From positions 620,001-684,000 of the forward strand of contig NZ_CP035375.1 in NCBI RefSeq assembly GCF_004118935.1: a DNA stretch of 64,000 nt, in the 5' to 3' direction. The stretch is from Salinibacterium sp. UTAS2018 (GTDB lineage Bacteria > Actinomycetota > Actinomycetes > Actinomycetales > Microbacteriaceae). The notes under the pieces were generated by a model. It was given only the letters and a program-made list of their open reading frames with translations, ran no database searches and was not told where the DNA came from. This document shows positions 45,004-55,109 of the stretch, piece by piece. Position 1 is the first letter of the stretch; every line of letters begins with the position of its first letter. Made by a program: the position numbers and the translations under genes.

Positions 45004-47127
45004 ATGACCGAGCAGTTCGCACGTCTTTCAGACCTCGCTAAAGACGAGGTAATTACCCACTCCTTTGTTCGCGATGTGCCTCTCACGGCTGGCCGCACGC
45101 TCGCCCTGATTACTCTCGACAATGGCAAGGACCATACTCGTCCGAACACTCTTGGCCCAGCGACCTTGCTTGAGTTCGCAAAGGTGCTCGACGAGCAAAA
45201 GGAACGGGCATCCGCTGGAGAAATTCACGGAGTCGCCGTAACCGGCAAGCCGTTCATTTTCGCCGCTGGCGCCGACCTGTCGAAGGTAAGCGAGATTCCT
45301 GACCGCGAGACGGGCAAGCAGATGGCCCAATTGGGTCACTGGGCACTCGGCAAGCTCAGCGAGCTCGGCGTTCCGTCCTTCGTCTTCATCAACGGATTAG
45401 CTCTGGGCGGCGGTGTAGAGATCCCTCTCAACGCTGATTACCGCACTATTGACAGCTCGGTTCCGGCGTTCGCCCTCCCCGAGGTCTTCCTCGGTCTTAT
45501 CCCCGGTTGGGGTGGTGCGTGGTTGCTCCCGAACCTGATCGGCATCGAGAATGCCCTGAAGGTCGTCATTGAGAACCCGCTCAAAAACAACCGGATGCTC
45601 AAGGGCCCTGAGGCTTTCGAACTCGGCATCGCCGACGCCATGTTTGGTCCGGCGAACTTCCTCGAAGACTCAATTCGTTGGGCTGACGGGGTCATTGCTG
45701 GCACCACGAAGGTAAAGCGCAAGAATGAGCCGGGCAAGATCGAACGCACCGTGAAGTGGGATGTTGCAATCGGCATCGCAGAGAAGATGTTGGCTAGCCG
45801 CATCGGTCGCGTCGCTAAGTCGCCCTATGCCGCTCTGGCTCTGCTTAAGGCTGCCAAGAACACCGACAAGAAGACGGGCTTTGAAGCCGAAGACAACGCT
45901 CTTGCCGACATGATCTCGGGTGACCAGTTCCAGGCGAGCATTTACGCCTTCAACCTCGTTCAAAAGCGCGCGAAACGCCCGGCAGGGGCGCCTGACAAGG
46001 AGCTCGCTCGCAAGGTGACCAAGGTTGGCGTTATTGGTGCCGGGCTCATGGCTCGCCAGTTCGCATTGCTCTTTGTGCGCCGCTTGCAGGTCCCCGTCGT
46101 CATCACTGACCTCGACCAGGCCGCAACGGATGCTGGCGTAGCTGCTATCCACGCCGAGATCGACAAGCTGAACGAGAAGGGTCGCCTCTCCTCTGACGAC
46201 ACCAACCGTCTCAAGGCTCTCGTGACTGGCACCACCGACAAGGCAGATTTTGCTGACTGCGACTGGGTCATCGAGGCCATCTATGAGGAATTGGGCGCCA
46301 AGCAGGCTGTCTTCGCTGAGGTTGAGCAGTACATCTCTGACGAAACGATCCTCGCGACCAACACCTCGTCATTGTCTGTGGAGCAAATCGGCGCCAAGCT
46401 CAAGCACCCGGAGCGGGTTGTCGGCTTCCACTTCTTCAACCCTGTGGCGGTCATGCCACTGATCGAGGTTGTGAAGACGCCGCACACCAACGACGAGTCG
46501 CTCGCTACGGCGATGGTCACGGCCAAGAACCTGCGCAAGAACGCCGTCATCACTACGGATACCCCCGGTTTCGTTGTGAACCGCATTCTCGCTAAGGTGC
46601 TCGGTGAAGCGATGCACGCCGTAGACACGGGAACGCCGTTCGAGGTAGTGGAAGAATCGACGCGTCCGTTCGGTCTACCGATGACGCCGTTCGAGCTACT
46701 CGAACTTGTCGGACTCAAGGTCGGCGCGCACGTGCTCGATACTCACCACGCTGCGTTCCCTGAGCGCTTCTTCGAGAGCGAAAACCTGCACAAGCTTGCC
46801 GAGCTCGGATTCATTTTCGACCGCGACAACAAGGGCAAGTCGAAGGGCGTTTCGAAGAAGGCTGTCGAGATCGTCAAGGGCGGAAGCTCGCCGATGACGG
46901 CGGAACAGCTTCAGATCCGGATCGAGGATGGTCTCGCCGACGAAATTCACCGGATGCTAGAAGACGGAGTAGTCGCAGCCGCTGAGGACATCGACCTCTG
47001 TCTCATTCTCGGTGCGGGCTACCCCTTCCAGATGGGTGGAGTAACTCCGTACCTCGACCGCGCTGGAGCGTCGGAGAGAGCGTTCGGCAGCACCTTCCAC
47101 ACTCCGCTCATTCGCGGCGTTCAGTAG
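45004..47127 (+). CDS. fadB: Multifunctional enoyl-CoA hydratase / 3-hydroxyacyl-CoA dehydrogenase
   Basis: Alpha subunit of a beta-oxidation complex (707 residues). The N-terminal crotonase domain has AVTGKPFIFAAGADLSKV, FINGLALGGGVEIPLNADYR and PEVFLGLIPGWGGAWLLPNL. The NAD-binding domain begins VGVIGAGLMARQFALLFVRR, with VIEAIYEELGAKQAVFAEVE, HFFNPVAVMPLIEVV and TPGFVVNRIL, and a C-terminal dimer domain follows. I chose ATG 45004. The hydratase glycine-rich and glutamate positions look intact, so all activities are likely. Confidence 0.95.
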   Translation: MTEQFARLSDLAKDEVITHSFVRDVPLTAGRTLALITLDNGKDHTRPNTLGPATLLEFAKVLDEQKERASAGEIHGVAVTGKPFIFAAGADLSKVSEIPDRETGKQMAQLGHWALGKLSELGVPSFVFINGLALGGGVEIPLNADYRTIDSSVPAFALPEVFLGLIPGWGGAWLLPNLIGIENALKVVIENPLKNNRMLKGPEAFELGIADAMFGPANFLEDSIRWADGVIAGTTKVKRKNEPGKIERTVKWDVAIGIAEKMLASRIGRVAKSPYAALALLKAAKNTDKKTGFEAEDNALADMISGDQFQASIYAFNLVQKRAKRPAGAPDKELARKVTKVGVIGAGLMARQFALLFVRRLQVPVVITDLDQAATDAGVAAIHAEIDKLNEKGRLSSDDTNRLKALVTGTTDKADFADCDWVIEAIYEELGAKQAVFAEVEQYISDETILATNTSSLSVEQIGAKLKHPERVVGFHFFNPVAVMPLIEVVKTPHTNDESLATAMVTAKNLRKNAVITTDTPGFVVNRILAKVLGEAMHAVDTGTPFEVVEESTRPFGLPMTPFELLELVGLKVGAHVLDTHHAAFPERFFESENLHKLAELGFIFDRDNKGKSKGVSKKAVEIVKGGSSPMTAEQLQIRIEDGLADEIHRMLEDGVVAAAEDIDLCLILGAGYPFQMGGVTPYLDRAGASERAFGSTFHTPLIRGVQ

Positions 47128-47153
47128 ACGCACAGCCCCACCAGCACTGCGAC

Positions 47154-47190
47154 CGAGGCCCTGTTCAGAGAAGATCTGAACAGGGCCTCG
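47154..47190. terminator. Bidirectional terminator between fadB and dxs
   Basis: Perfect 15-base arms (47154-47168 and 47176-47190), core GAGGCCCTGTTCAG, around a seven-base loop. It lies between the convergent genes fadB (27 bases after its stop) and dxs. U-tracts are poor on both sides. Confidence 0.8.
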
Positions 47191-47231
47191 AGACGTTAAC
47201 GCGCGTTACGCGGTGGGGTGTACCGTTGCCG

Positions 47232-49178
47232 CTAGCTGCGCTCAGCGGGAAGACGATATTCGTCGGAGTCGCTATCAGTCAGTGGGCGTGCAATCGGAAT
47301 CTTGCTGCCAAGAACCTGAGCCACGACGTCGCGAGCGATATGTTGCGGGGTCAGCCCGACCTGATCGAGGATGTAGTCACGGCTGCCGTGATCCAGGAAT
47401 TTGTCCGGCAGGCCAAGTTCGGTGACTGCCGTGTCGACACCGGCGGCACGCATGTCTTGACGAATCCGTGTTCCAATTCCGCCAACTCGCACACCGTCTT
47501 CGATCGTGATCACGAGACGATAATCAGCGGCAAAATCGATCACACTCTTGGGAACGGGAACAACCCAGCGAGGGTCGATAACGGTCGCACCGATTCCTTG
47601 GGCTGCGAGAAGCTCTGCGACCTGCAAACCTGTCTTGGCCATCGAACCCACTGTGACGATGAGAACGTCACGCTGGCCGTCCTCCCGGAGCACATCGACC
47701 CCGTCCGAAGTGCGACGAAGCGCGTCGTACTCGGTTCCTACAGTGCCCTTGGCGAAACGGATCACTGTCGGTGCATCGTCGACCACCACGGCCTCGCCCA
47801 GCTCTTCACGCAGGCGAGGAGCGTCTCGTGGAGCAGCGATACGAATGTTCGGCACGACCTGCAAGAGCGCAAGGTCCCACATACCGTGGTGACTCGCGCC
47901 GTCGGGGCCAGTTACACCAGCTCGATCAAGCACGAAAGTGACGCCAGCACGGTGCAGCGCAACATCCATAAGGACTTGGTCGAACGCACGGTTGATAAAG
48001 GTGGCATAGAGGGCCACCACCGGATGAAGTCCGCCGAAAGCGAGACCCGCCGCTGATGTCACCGCATGCTGTTCAGCGATACCGACGTCGTGAACGCGAG
48101 TTGGATACTTCTCAGCAAAGCGGTGGAGACCTGTCGGACGAAGCATTGCCGCTGTGATACCTACGAGACGCGGGTTCTCATCCGCAAGCGTGACGATCTC
48201 TTCAGAGAAGACTGAGGTCCACGATGCAGCGCCGCCACTCGTGGTCGGCTCCCCCGTAGCAGGGTCGATTTGGCCAACCGCATGGAACTGATCAGCGACA
48301 TCAGCAAGGGCTGGCTCATAGCCACGCCCCTTCTCTGTGATCGCATGAACAATGACCGGAGCTCCGTAAGACTTGGCCTGTTCAAGAGCCTCCGTGAGCG
48401 CCCCAATGTCGTGCCCGTGTACCGGCCCCAAATACTTAATATCTAGGTTTGAGTACAGCGCTTCGTTGTTGCTGAAGCGGGAGAGAAAACCGTGAGCTCC
48501 ACCGCGAATGCCGCGGTACAGAGCACGACCCGGCCCACCGAAAGCTCCGAAGAACTTCTCGCTGGACCCGTGCAGGGACCGGTAGGAACGCCGCGTGCGC
48601 ACGCTGTTAAGGAAGTGGGCCATTCCGCCGATGGTTGGCGCGTACGAGCGACCGTTGTCATTGACAACGATCACCAGATTACGACTGTTATCGTCGCTGA
48701 TGTTGTTGAGGGCTTCCCACGTCATGCCGCCCGTGAGTGCGCCATCACCGACGACAGCAACAACGTGGCGATCACTCTGGCCCGTCATCTCGAATGCTCG
48801 AGAGATACCGTCAGCCCACGACAGGGAGCTCGAAGCATGGGAGCTCTCCACAATGTCGTGCTCAGACTCCGAGCGCTGTGGATATCCCGCAAGCCCTCCC
48901 TCGGAACGCAACTTCGTGAAGTTTTTACGTCCGGTCAAGATTTTGTGCACGTAGCTCTGGTGGCCCGTATCGAAGACCACAGCGTCTCGTGGCGAGTCGA
49001 AAACCCGATGAATCGCCGTTGTCAGCTCGACCACGCCAAGATTAGGGCCCAAATGCCCACCGGTGCGAGAAACATTCTCGATCAAGAATTCGCGAATCTC
49101 TTGCGCTAGCTGGGTAAGTTGCTGAGTGGAGAGACCGTCTAGATCTCGGGGACCATTGATTCCCTCGAGTATGTTCAT
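47232..49178 (-). CDS. dxs: 1-deoxy-D-xylulose-5-phosphate synthase
   Basis: Thiamine-diphosphate enzyme of 648 residues that joins pyruvate and glyceraldehyde 3-phosphate, the first step of the MEP isoprenoid pathway. It shows TGGHLGPNLGVVELTTAIHR, FDTGHQSYVHKILTGR, the ThDP motif VVGDGALTGGMTWEALNN, and the transketolase-like GLAFGGLHPVVALYATFIN and LDRAGVTGPDGASHHGMWDL. ATG 49178 has a GGAGC site. A lone gene between acnA and the beta-oxidation pair. Confidence 0.97.
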   Translation of the reverse strand: MNILEGINGPRDLDGLSTQQLTQLAQEIREFLIENVSRTGGHLGPNLGVVELTTAIHRVFDSPRDAVVFDTGHQSYVHKILTGRKNFTKLRSEGGLAGYPQRSESEHDIVESSHASSSLSWADGISRAFEMTGQSDRHVVAVVGDGALTGGMTWEALNNISDDNSRNLVIVVNDNGRSYAPTIGGMAHFLNSVRTRRSYRSLHGSSEKFFGAFGGPGRALYRGIRGGAHGFLSRFSNNEALYSNLDIKYLGPVHGHDIGALTEALEQAKSYGAPVIVHAITEKGRGYEPALADVADQFHAVGQIDPATGEPTTSGGAASWTSVFSEEIVTLADENPRLVGITAAMLRPTGLHRFAEKYPTRVHDVGIAEQHAVTSAAGLAFGGLHPVVALYATFINRAFDQVLMDVALHRAGVTFVLDRAGVTGPDGASHHGMWDLALLQVVPNIRIAAPRDAPRLREELGEAVVVDDAPTVIRFAKGTVGTEYDALRRTSDGVDVLREDGQRDVLIVTVGSMAKTGLQVAELLAAQGIGATVIDPRWVVPVPKSVIDFAADYRLVITIEDGVRVGGIGTRIRQDMRAAGVDTAVTELGLPDKFLDHGSRDYILDQVGLTPQHIARDVVAQVLGSKIPIARPLTDSDSDEYRLPAERS

Positions 49179-49265
49179 TGCTCCAGTCTAGGCTTCTTCA
49201 ATTGGCTTGTGAACAAGAAAACACGAGGCTGTGACCCTCCACCCAGCCTTCTGCAACAACGCAAA

Positions 49266-49304
49266 AAGCGCGCGGCGCGAGCCATAGCTCCCGACCGCGC
49301 GCTT
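49266..49304 (-). terminator. Rho-independent terminator of acnA
   Basis: Ten-base arms AAGCGCGCGG (49266-49275) and CCGCGCGCTT (49295-49304). On the minus strand the hairpin is followed by a T run (49263-49267). It lies 17 bases after the acnA stop. Confidence 0.8.
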
Positions 49305-49320
49305 CGTGCGCACGCGCTAG

Positions 49321-52143
49321 TTAGACCAGCGAACGCAGAACGTACTGGAGGATTCCACCGTTGCGGTAGTAGTCAGCTTCACCAGGAGTATCGATGCGAA
49401 GCTTCGCATCGAACTCGACCGTTGACTTGCCCTCAGGCGAGTGCGCAGTCGGCACAGCTACTACGTGCAGCGTGCTCGGGATGCGGTCGTCATTGAGCTC
49501 TTCAACACCCGAGATGCTGATGCTCTCGGTGCCGTCGAGTCCCAGCGACTCCCAGCTCTGGCCCTCAGGGAACTGCAGCGGCAGAACGCCCATTCCGATG
49601 AGGTTGGAGCGGTGAATACGCTCGAAGCTCTCGCAGATGACGGCCTTCACTCCGAGCAAGCTCGTTCCCTTGGCCGCCCAGTCACGCGACGAACCGGAAC
49701 CGTACTCTTTGCCACCAAGAACGACGAGCGGAGTCTCCTGCGCTGCGTAGTTCTGAGCCGCGTCGTAGATGAACGACTGCGCGGCATCCGGCGTGGTGAA
49801 GTCGCGAGTGTAGCCACCCTCAACTCCATCAAGAAGCTGGTTACGAAGGCGGATGTTCGCGAAGGTTCCACGAATCATCACTTCGTGGTTTCCGCGACGC
49901 GAACCGTAGGAGTTGAAGTCCTTGCGGTCGATGCCGTGCTCAGCGAGGTAAATTCCGGCGGGGCTGTCACCCTTGATCGAACCGGCAGGGCTGATGTGGT
50001 CGGTCGTAACCGAGTCACCCAACTTCGCAAGAACACGGGCACCCGTGATCGAGCTGACCGGGGTGATCTCCATGGTCATTCCCTCGAAGTACGGGGGCTT
50101 TCGCACGTACGTCGACTCGTCATCCCATTCGAATGTCGAACCAGTCGGTGTCGGCAGGTTCTGCCAACGCTCGTCACCGTCAAAGACACCCGCATATTCG
50201 TGGGTGAACATCTCACGGTCGATCGACGAGTCGATCGTTGCCTGAACTTCAGCCGCGTCGGGCCAAATGTCCTTCAAGAAGACATCCTTGCCCTCCTGGT
50301 CTTGGCCGAGTGCGTCGTTGTCGAAGTCGAAGTTCATCGTTCCGGCAAGGGCGTACGCGATAACCAGCGGCGGGCTCGCGAGGTAGTTCATCTTCACGTC
50401 GGGGTTGATGCGACCCTCAAAGTTACGGTTACCAGAAAGAACCGCGGTGACCGCAAGATCGTTCTCGTTGATCGCGGTGGAGATTTCGTCTTCCAACGGA
50501 CCGGAGTTACCGATACAGGTGGTGCAGCCATAACCGACGGTGTAGAAGCCGAGAGCTTCAAGCGACTCATCGAGTCCCGACTTGGCGTAGTAGTCAGTGA
50601 CGACCTTGGAACCGGGAGCCAGGGTGGTCTTGACCCACGGCTTCGACTTCAGTCCCTTTGCAGCCGCGTTGCGAGCCAAAAGGCCTGCCGCGAGCATGAC
50701 GGATGGGTTCGAGGTGTTGGTGCACGACGTGATCGCGGCGATTGCAACTGAACCGTGGTCGATCGTGAACGACTCTCCACCTTCAACGTTTACTGCGGTC
50801 GGCTGCGATACGGCCACCGGTGGGTGGCTGGCGTGGACGGTCGAGGGCACGTGAGCCCAGTCCTCGTCCTGCGGTGTGGTTCCACTGGGATCAGAGGCCG
50901 GGAAAGAACCTTCAACGGCAGCGTCAACCTTGGTGTGGTCCGTCGCCGCGTAGTTGCAGAGATCAATCTCGAACTGGCTCTTGGCTTTGGTGAGCTCGAT
51001 GCGGTCCTGGGGACGCTTCGGTCCAGCGATCGAGGGAACTACAGTACCGAGATCCATCTCGATGTACTCGCTGTAGTTGGGCTCGACGCTCGGGTCGTGC
51101 CAGAGTTTCTGAAGCTTGGCATATGCCTCGACGAGTTCGACCTGCTCTTCGCTGCGGCCGGTGAGGCGCAGGTAGTCAAGGGTCACGTCGTCGATGGGGA
51201 ACATCGCAGCGGTGGAGCCGAACTCGGGGCTCATGTTTCCGATGGTTGCGCGGTTTGCGAGCGGCACTGCGCCGACTCCCTCTCCGTAGAACTCGACAAA
51301 CTTGCCGACGACGCCGTGCTGGCGCAGCATCTGCGTGATTGTGAGAACAACGTCGGTCGCGGTGACTCCGGCAGGGATCGTGCCGTTGAGCTTGAAACCG
51401 ACGACCTTCGGGATGAGCATCGAAACGGGCTGGCCAAGCATTGCTGCCTCGGCTTCGATTCCGCCAACGCCCCATCCGAGCACGCCAAGGCCATTGACCA
51501 TTGTGGTGTGCGAGTCGGTGCCGACGAGGGTGTCGGGGAATGCCCGAGTCTTGCCGTCAACCTCACGGGTGTAGGTGACACGAGCGAGGTGCTCAATGTT
51601 GACCTGGTGAACGATTCCGGTTCCGGGAGGAACAACCTTGAAATCGTCGAACGCGCTCTGGCCCCAGCGAAGAAACTGGTAACGCTCTCCGTTGCGCTCG
51701 TACTCAAGCTCAACGTTGCGCTCAAGCGCATTGTCCGAACCAAAGAGGTCGGCAATGACCGAATGGTCGATCACGAGCTCTGCGGGGGCGAGCGGGTTGA
51801 TCTTGGTGGGGTCTCCCCCAAGTTCGGCAACGGCCTCACGCATGGTGGCGAGGTCAACGATGCACGGAACGCCAGTGAAGTCCTGCATTACAACGCGTGC
51901 AGGAGTGAACTGAATTTCGGTATCGGGGTCTGCACTGGGCACCCAGGATCCGAGGGACTCGATCTGCGACTTCGTGACGTTCTTTCCGTCTTCAGTACGC
52001 AGGAGGTTCTCGAGCAGAACCTTGAGGCTAAACGGTAGCTTGTCGTATCCCGCTACCTTGTCGATGCGGAACACTTCATAGTCGGACGAACCGACTGTGA
52101 GGGTGTCTTTCGACCCAAAACTATTGACTGTCGACACTGTCAT
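49321..52143 (-). CDS. acnA: Aconitate hydratase A
   Basis: [4Fe-4S] enzyme of 940 residues that isomerises citrate to isocitrate in the TCA cycle; AcnA-type proteins may also bind RNA when iron-starved. Cluster cysteines are in [11 protein letters not shown] and [51 protein letters not shown] and the swivel-domain [15 protein letters not shown] are visible. ATG 52143 abuts GGGAG; GTG 52137 gives better spacing and a family-like start. A palindrome at 52249-52266 may be its operator. Confidence 0.96.
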   Translation of the reverse strand: MTVSTVNSFGSKDTLTVGSSDYEVFRIDKVAGYDKLPFSLKVLLENLLRTEDGKNVTKSQIESLGSWVPSADPDTEIQFTPARVVMQDFTGVPCIVDLATMREAVAELGGDPTKINPLAPAELVIDHSVIADLFGSDNALERNVELEYERNGERYQFLRWGQSAFDDFKVVPPGTGIVHQVNIEHLARVTYTREVDGKTRAFPDTLVGTDSHTTMVNGLGVLGWGVGGIEAEAAMLGQPVSMLIPKVVGFKLNGTIPAGVTATDVVLTITQMLRQHGVVGKFVEFYGEGVGAVPLANRATIGNMSPEFGSTAAMFPIDDVTLDYLRLTGRSEEQVELVEAYAKLQKLWHDPSVEPNYSEYIEMDLGTVVPSIAGPKRPQDRIELTKAKSQFEIDLCNYAATDHTKVDAAVEGSFPASDPSGTTPQDEDWAHVPSTVHASHPPVAVSQPTAVNVEGGESFTIDHGSVAIAAITSCTNTSNPSVMLAAGLLARNAAAKGLKSKPWVKTTLAPGSKVVTDYYAKSGLDESLEALGFYTVGYGCTTCIGNSGPLEDEISTAINENDLAVTAVLSGNRNFEGRINPDVKMNYLASPPLVIAYALAGTMNFDFDNDALGQDQEGKDVFLKDIWPDAAEVQATIDSSIDREMFTHEYAGVFDGDERWQNLPTPTGSTFEWDDESTYVRKPPYFEGMTMEITPVSSITGARVLAKLGDSVTTDHISPAGSIKGDSPAGIYLAEHGIDRKDFNSYGSRRGNHEVMIRGTFANIRLRNQLLDGVEGGYTRDFTTPDAAQSFIYDAAQNYAAQETPLVVLGGKEYGSGSSRDWAAKGTSLLGVKAVICESFERIHRSNLIGMGVLPLQFPEGQSWESLGLDGTESISISGVEELNDDRIPSTLHVVAVPTAHSPEGKSTVEFDAKLRIDTPGEADYYRNGGILQYVLRSLV

Positions 52144-52248
52144 CTCCCTTGCTACGGTTCTTCAATCCTTGCGCGGAGCGTGTGCTGCATCCAGCAAGGC
52201 AAGCCTAAGACTGAATCACAAAAACTGCGCTGTGACTTCTGCCAAAAG

Positions 52249-52266
52249 TATCTTGACGTCGAGATA
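52249..52266. promoter_or_regulatory. Palindrome upstream of acnA, operator candidate
   Basis: 18 bases, TATCTTGACGTCGAGATA, in which eight of nine base pairs are self-complementary. It lies about 105 bases before acnA on the minus strand. With no loop it is not a hairpin terminator. Its shape fits a dimeric regulator such as a TetR or MarR family protein, but the protein is not known from this window. Confidence 0.5.
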
Positions 52267-52318
52267 AATATACACCATGGTCGTGGCGCCTTCGCGTTGC
52301 CACGGCGAGGAGTGCGAA

Positions 52319-53050
52319 CTAGGCGGACTCGCTTCGCCCGTAGGCCGTACGCATCAGCAGCCACGTCACCCAGAGCACGCCGGCGTAGAGCGGAACTCCC
52401 AAAAGAAGCTTCGCCGTAGCGAGTGCCTGCGTAGCTTCTGCGAAGTAGAGCGGCAATTCGACGGCAAGACGAAGCGCGAAAAGTGCCGCCCAGAGAACGG
52501 TCGCGATCAGTGCAACCCGAAATTTAGCCTTGTCTTCTCGCCAGTCGGCCGCACTCGGAACCAGGAACGTTGCGATGAGCCCCACGAGAGGACGTCGCGC
52601 GATCACGCTCACGACGATCGCGATGAGAAAAAGGAAATTGATAACGAAACCGAGAAGGAAATTATCCTCGGCTCGCCCCGTAATGAGTGCAAGACCAGCG
52701 GAGAGCGCGACGCCCAAGACCCCCACCAGCGCCGACGACACAGGAGTGCGCGAAACAACTCGAGCGACCACGAAACCCAGAGCGACGACAACCGGAGCCA
52801 CGACAGACGCCACGAGCTCTTGCGTGATCGTAAAGATGACCAAAAACGCGAGCCCGGGAAGAATGGACTCCACAAGGCCGCGGATTCCGCCCATCGCCGC
52901 CAACAGAGCGCTTGAAGTGGGGGCTTCCCCGGGGGCGACATGCCCGACAGCGGAACGACGTGCGGCCGCAGCTAAGGCCTCACGAACACTAGGGTCGACG
53001 TCCGGCTGATTCAGGTCGGACTCCCCCGCGTGTTCGTCGGCCGAACTCAC
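52319..53050 (-). CDS. DUF3159 family membrane protein
   Basis: Protein of 243 residues with about six membrane segments, an Ala-rich N terminus and the DUF3159 signature (GGIRGLVESILPGLAFLVIF, then LIATFLVPSAADWREDKAKF). This actinobacterial family has no known function. Its start overlaps the DUF3710 stop by four bases, so dut, DUF3710 and DUF3159 form one operon. The same three-gene order is found in other Actinobacteria. Confidence 0.88.
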   Translation of the reverse strand: MSSADEHAGESDLNQPDVDPSVREALAAAARRSAVGHVAPGEAPTSSALLAAMGGIRGLVESILPGLAFLVIFTITQELVASVVAPVVVALGFVVARVVSRTPVSSALVGVLGVALSAGLALITGRAEDNFLLGFVINFLFLIAIVVSVIARRPLVGLIATFLVPSAADWREDKAKFRVALIATVLWAALFALRLAVELPLYFAEATQALATAKLLLGVPLYAGVLWVTWLLMRTAYGRSESA

Positions 53051-53655
53051 GCGGTGGCTTCCTTGTCACCCGTGGCAGGCATGTGCAGCGGAATCAAGTC
53101 GCGTGGCGGCATGGGCGTGCTTCCTCGCACCACCACAATGGAACGGAACAGATCTTCGATCTTCGTAGCAGCATCCGCGCTCGTGAGCGCCTCACCGGCG
53201 ATGACACCGCGAAGGAACCATCGCGGGCCGTCGACACCGACGAAACGAGCAATGCGCTTCTCACCCGGCTTTCCGGCAACGGGTATCTCAGCAAAGACTT
53301 CGGGACCGAAAGGCCCTTCGGAGACCGTAGTCGTTCCCCCCTGCGTATTTACTTGGCCGATGATCTGCTGACGAATTTCATGCCACAGTCCACTCGAACG
53401 GGGTGCAGCAAAGGGCTGAATCTGGAGTGTTGATCCCGCGTAGTCGAGACCAACCGCGACCACCCGCTTGCTCGCTTCTTCTACCTCAAGGCGAAGGTGC
53501 AGTTCTTGGCGGGGAAGAATCTTGACGCCACCCAGGTCGACGTAGGGGCGAACAGCGTTCGCTTCGCTCTCGTCAAGCGGCCCATCGGTGGCGCGATTCT
53601 CTGGTGCTGACTTGGGGTGATCCTGCGGCTGCTCGGTTTCAGTAGTGTCGCTCAC
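53047..53655 (-). CDS. DUF3710 family protein
   Basis: Soluble protein of 202 residues, acidic N terminus then a conserved core: YVDLGGVKILPRQELHLRLE, AGSTLQIQPFAAPRSSGLWH and RFVGVDGPRWFLRGVIAGEA. This matches DUF3710, found only in Actinobacteria, function unknown. Overlaps dut by four bases at its start (ATGA) and the DUF3159 gene by four at its end. Confidence 0.9.
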   Translation of the reverse strand: MSDTTETEQPQDHPKSAPENRATDGPLDESEANAVRPYVDLGGVKILPRQELHLRLEVEEASKRVVAVGLDYAGSTLQIQPFAAPRSSGLWHEIRQQIIGQVNTQGGTTTVSEGPFGPEVFAEIPVAGKPGEKRIARFVGVDGPRWFLRGVIAGEALTSADAATKIEDLFRSIVVVRGSTPMPPRDLIPLHMPATGDKEATA

Positions 53656-54116
53656 GACGTGGCTCCTTGTTGTGTTGACTCTGCGCGGAATCCGGTCGAG
53701 CCGAAGCCCGCCTCACCGCGATGGCTGCCAGGAAGAGTCGAGACGGGAATGAATCGAGCTCGGGAGACTGGCATAACGATCAATTGCGCGATTCTATCGC
53801 CCGGCTCGATATCGAAAGTGGACGAAGCATCAGTATTGAGCAACGTAACCCGAATTTCACCACGGTAGCCCGCATCTACCGTGCCGGGGCTGTTCACGAC
53901 GGTGATCCCGTGCCGCGCCGCCAGCCCGCTGCGGGGAACAACGAAAGCCACATACCCAGCCGGAAGGGCGATCGACACTCCCGTCGCTACCGTTTCTCGC
54001 GCCCCGGGCGCTAGCGAATAACTCTGGGCCGAATAAAGATCGGCGCCCGCGTCCCCCGGGTGCGCGTAGGTCGGGGTTTGGCCGGAGGAGATAAGCACCT
54101 CAACGTTGTCAATCAC
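53652..54116 (-). CDS. dut: dUTP diphosphatase
   Basis: Trimeric dUTPase of 154 residues that hydrolyses dUTP to dUMP, keeping uracil out of DNA and supplying thymidylate synthesis. The five motifs are visible: HPGDAGADLYS, PRSGLAARHGI, GTVDAGYRGEIRVTLLN, RIAQLIVMP, and the flexible C-terminal RGEAGFGSTG. First gene of the dut-DUF3710-DUF3159 operon. It is divergent from the DUF3093 gene by about 70 bases. Confidence 0.97.
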   Translation of the reverse strand: MIDNVEVLISSGQTPTYAHPGDAGADLYSAQSYSLAPGARETVATGVSIALPAGYVAFVVPRSGLAARHGITVVNSPGTVDAGYRGEIRVTLLNTDASSTFDIEPGDRIAQLIVMPVSRARFIPVSTLPGSHRGEAGFGSTGFRAESTQQGATS

Positions 54117-54185
54117 GAGTCGAGGCTAGTGCAGAAGAGACAACTCGCCGAAACGCCGGCGCTGAAATCAGTGTGTAATGGACGG

Positions 54186-54641
54186 GTGACTTACTACCGT
54201 GAACGCTTGTGGCCCACCGCGTGGCTCTACATCAGCACCGCACTCATCATCCCGGCGAGCATCTTGGTGTTCTTGCCGATTAACATCGCAGTCGGCTACA
54301 TCACTGCCGCCGTGCTTTATCTGGCGATTGTTGGCTTCCTGCTGTGGTCGGCGCCGCTCATCACTATTGACGAGAAAGAATTGCGCGCTGGTAGTGCCAG
54401 GCTCCCGCTAGAAATCATCGGGGACGTAGCTACGTTCGACGGCGCGGAGGCCACGCTTGAGCGCGGACAACGACTGGATGCGCGGGCTTGGCTCATGATT
54501 CGAGGCTGGGTGTCGCCCGTTGTGCGCCTTGAGTTGATCGATGAGAGCGACCCGACACCGTATTGGTTGTTGTCGAGTCGCACTCCCGAATTGATTGCTG
54601 AAGCAATCGCAGAGGTTAAGCTGCGCACTCCAGGCAAATAG
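54186..54641 (+). CDS. DUF3093 family membrane protein
   Basis: Protein of 151 residues with two adjacent membrane segments (LYISTALIIPASILVFLPIN and ITAAVLYLAIVGFLLWSAPL) and a soluble C-terminal part with RAWLMIRGWVSPVVRLELID and PYWLLSSRTPELIAEAI. It matches actinobacterial DUF3093, unknown function. GTG 54186 follows GGACGG; the longer in-frame ORF overlaps dut and is not conserved. The last 26 bases overlap the DUF4193 gene on the other strand. Confidence 0.85.
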   Translation: MTYYRERLWPTAWLYISTALIIPASILVFLPINIAVGYITAAVLYLAIVGFLLWSAPLITIDEKELRAGSARLPLEIIGDVATFDGAEATLERGQRLDARAWLMIRGWVSPVVRLELIDESDPTPYWLLSSRTPELIAEAIAEVKLRTPGK

Positions 54642-54909
54642 CGCCCAGCTTGGTTGTGTGGTCGACCTGCGAGCGGTGCTTCACAAGGAAGCAGCTCACG
54701 CAAGTGAATTCGTCCGCCTGAGGAGGCAGAACAACCACATCGAGGTCCAGGTCAGAAAGGTCTGCGCCGGCGAGCTCAAAGTTCGCCGGGTTGTCTGAAT
54801 CGTCGACGTCAACCGAGCCCGACATTTTGTCAGGAACACGCTCTTTAAGAGCCTCGATCGACTCGGAGTCGTCGTCGGTCTTACGAGGTGCGTCGTAGTC
54901 GGTGGCCAT
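54616..54909 (-). CDS. DUF4193 family protein
   Basis: Acidic protein of 97 residues with an Asp/Glu-rich middle and a C-terminal pair FTCVSCFLVKHRSQV and GAICLECA. The cysteine pairs (CxxC and CxxC) suggest zinc binding. It matches DUF4193, conserved in Actinobacteria next to DUF3093 and dut genes, function unknown. ATG 54909 gives the family start ATDYDAPRK; ATG 54915 is two codons earlier. Confidence 0.88.
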   Translation of the reverse strand: MATDYDAPRKTDDDSESIEALKERVPDKMSGSVDVDDSDNPANFELAGADLSDLDLDVVVLPPQADEFTCVSCFLVKHRSQVDHTTKLGAICLECAA

Positions 54910-55109
54910 GCCCATCCACTTCTTTTTTACGTTGAATCACCGGAATCGGCGGGCACAGTCTCCATGAAAGCGAGCCGAATTGCAAACCGTCGATTCTGCA
55001 TCACTGTGCAGCGCCTGTGACAACTGTTCACGGAGGCGTGTTATTCCCGGGAAAAGCACTCTAGGCGTGCGAACCTAATGATGAATCTTGAGGGCTGGAG
55101 AAGTTCACT

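Noticed and set aside
47197..47208. 12-bp perfect palindrome TAACGCGCGTTA after the fadB terminator
   Set aside because: It lies between two convergent 3' ends where no promoter is expected; probably chance in CG-rich DNA.
49266..49304. GC-rich hairpin between dxs and acnA considered as an RNA switch for dxs
   Set aside because: It follows the acnA stop with a T run on the minus strand, so a terminator explains it.
49441..52038. Two plus-strand ORFs of 436 and 427 codons opposite acnA
   Set aside because: Both lie inside acnA on the other strand, and their sequence shows no domain or signal of selection.
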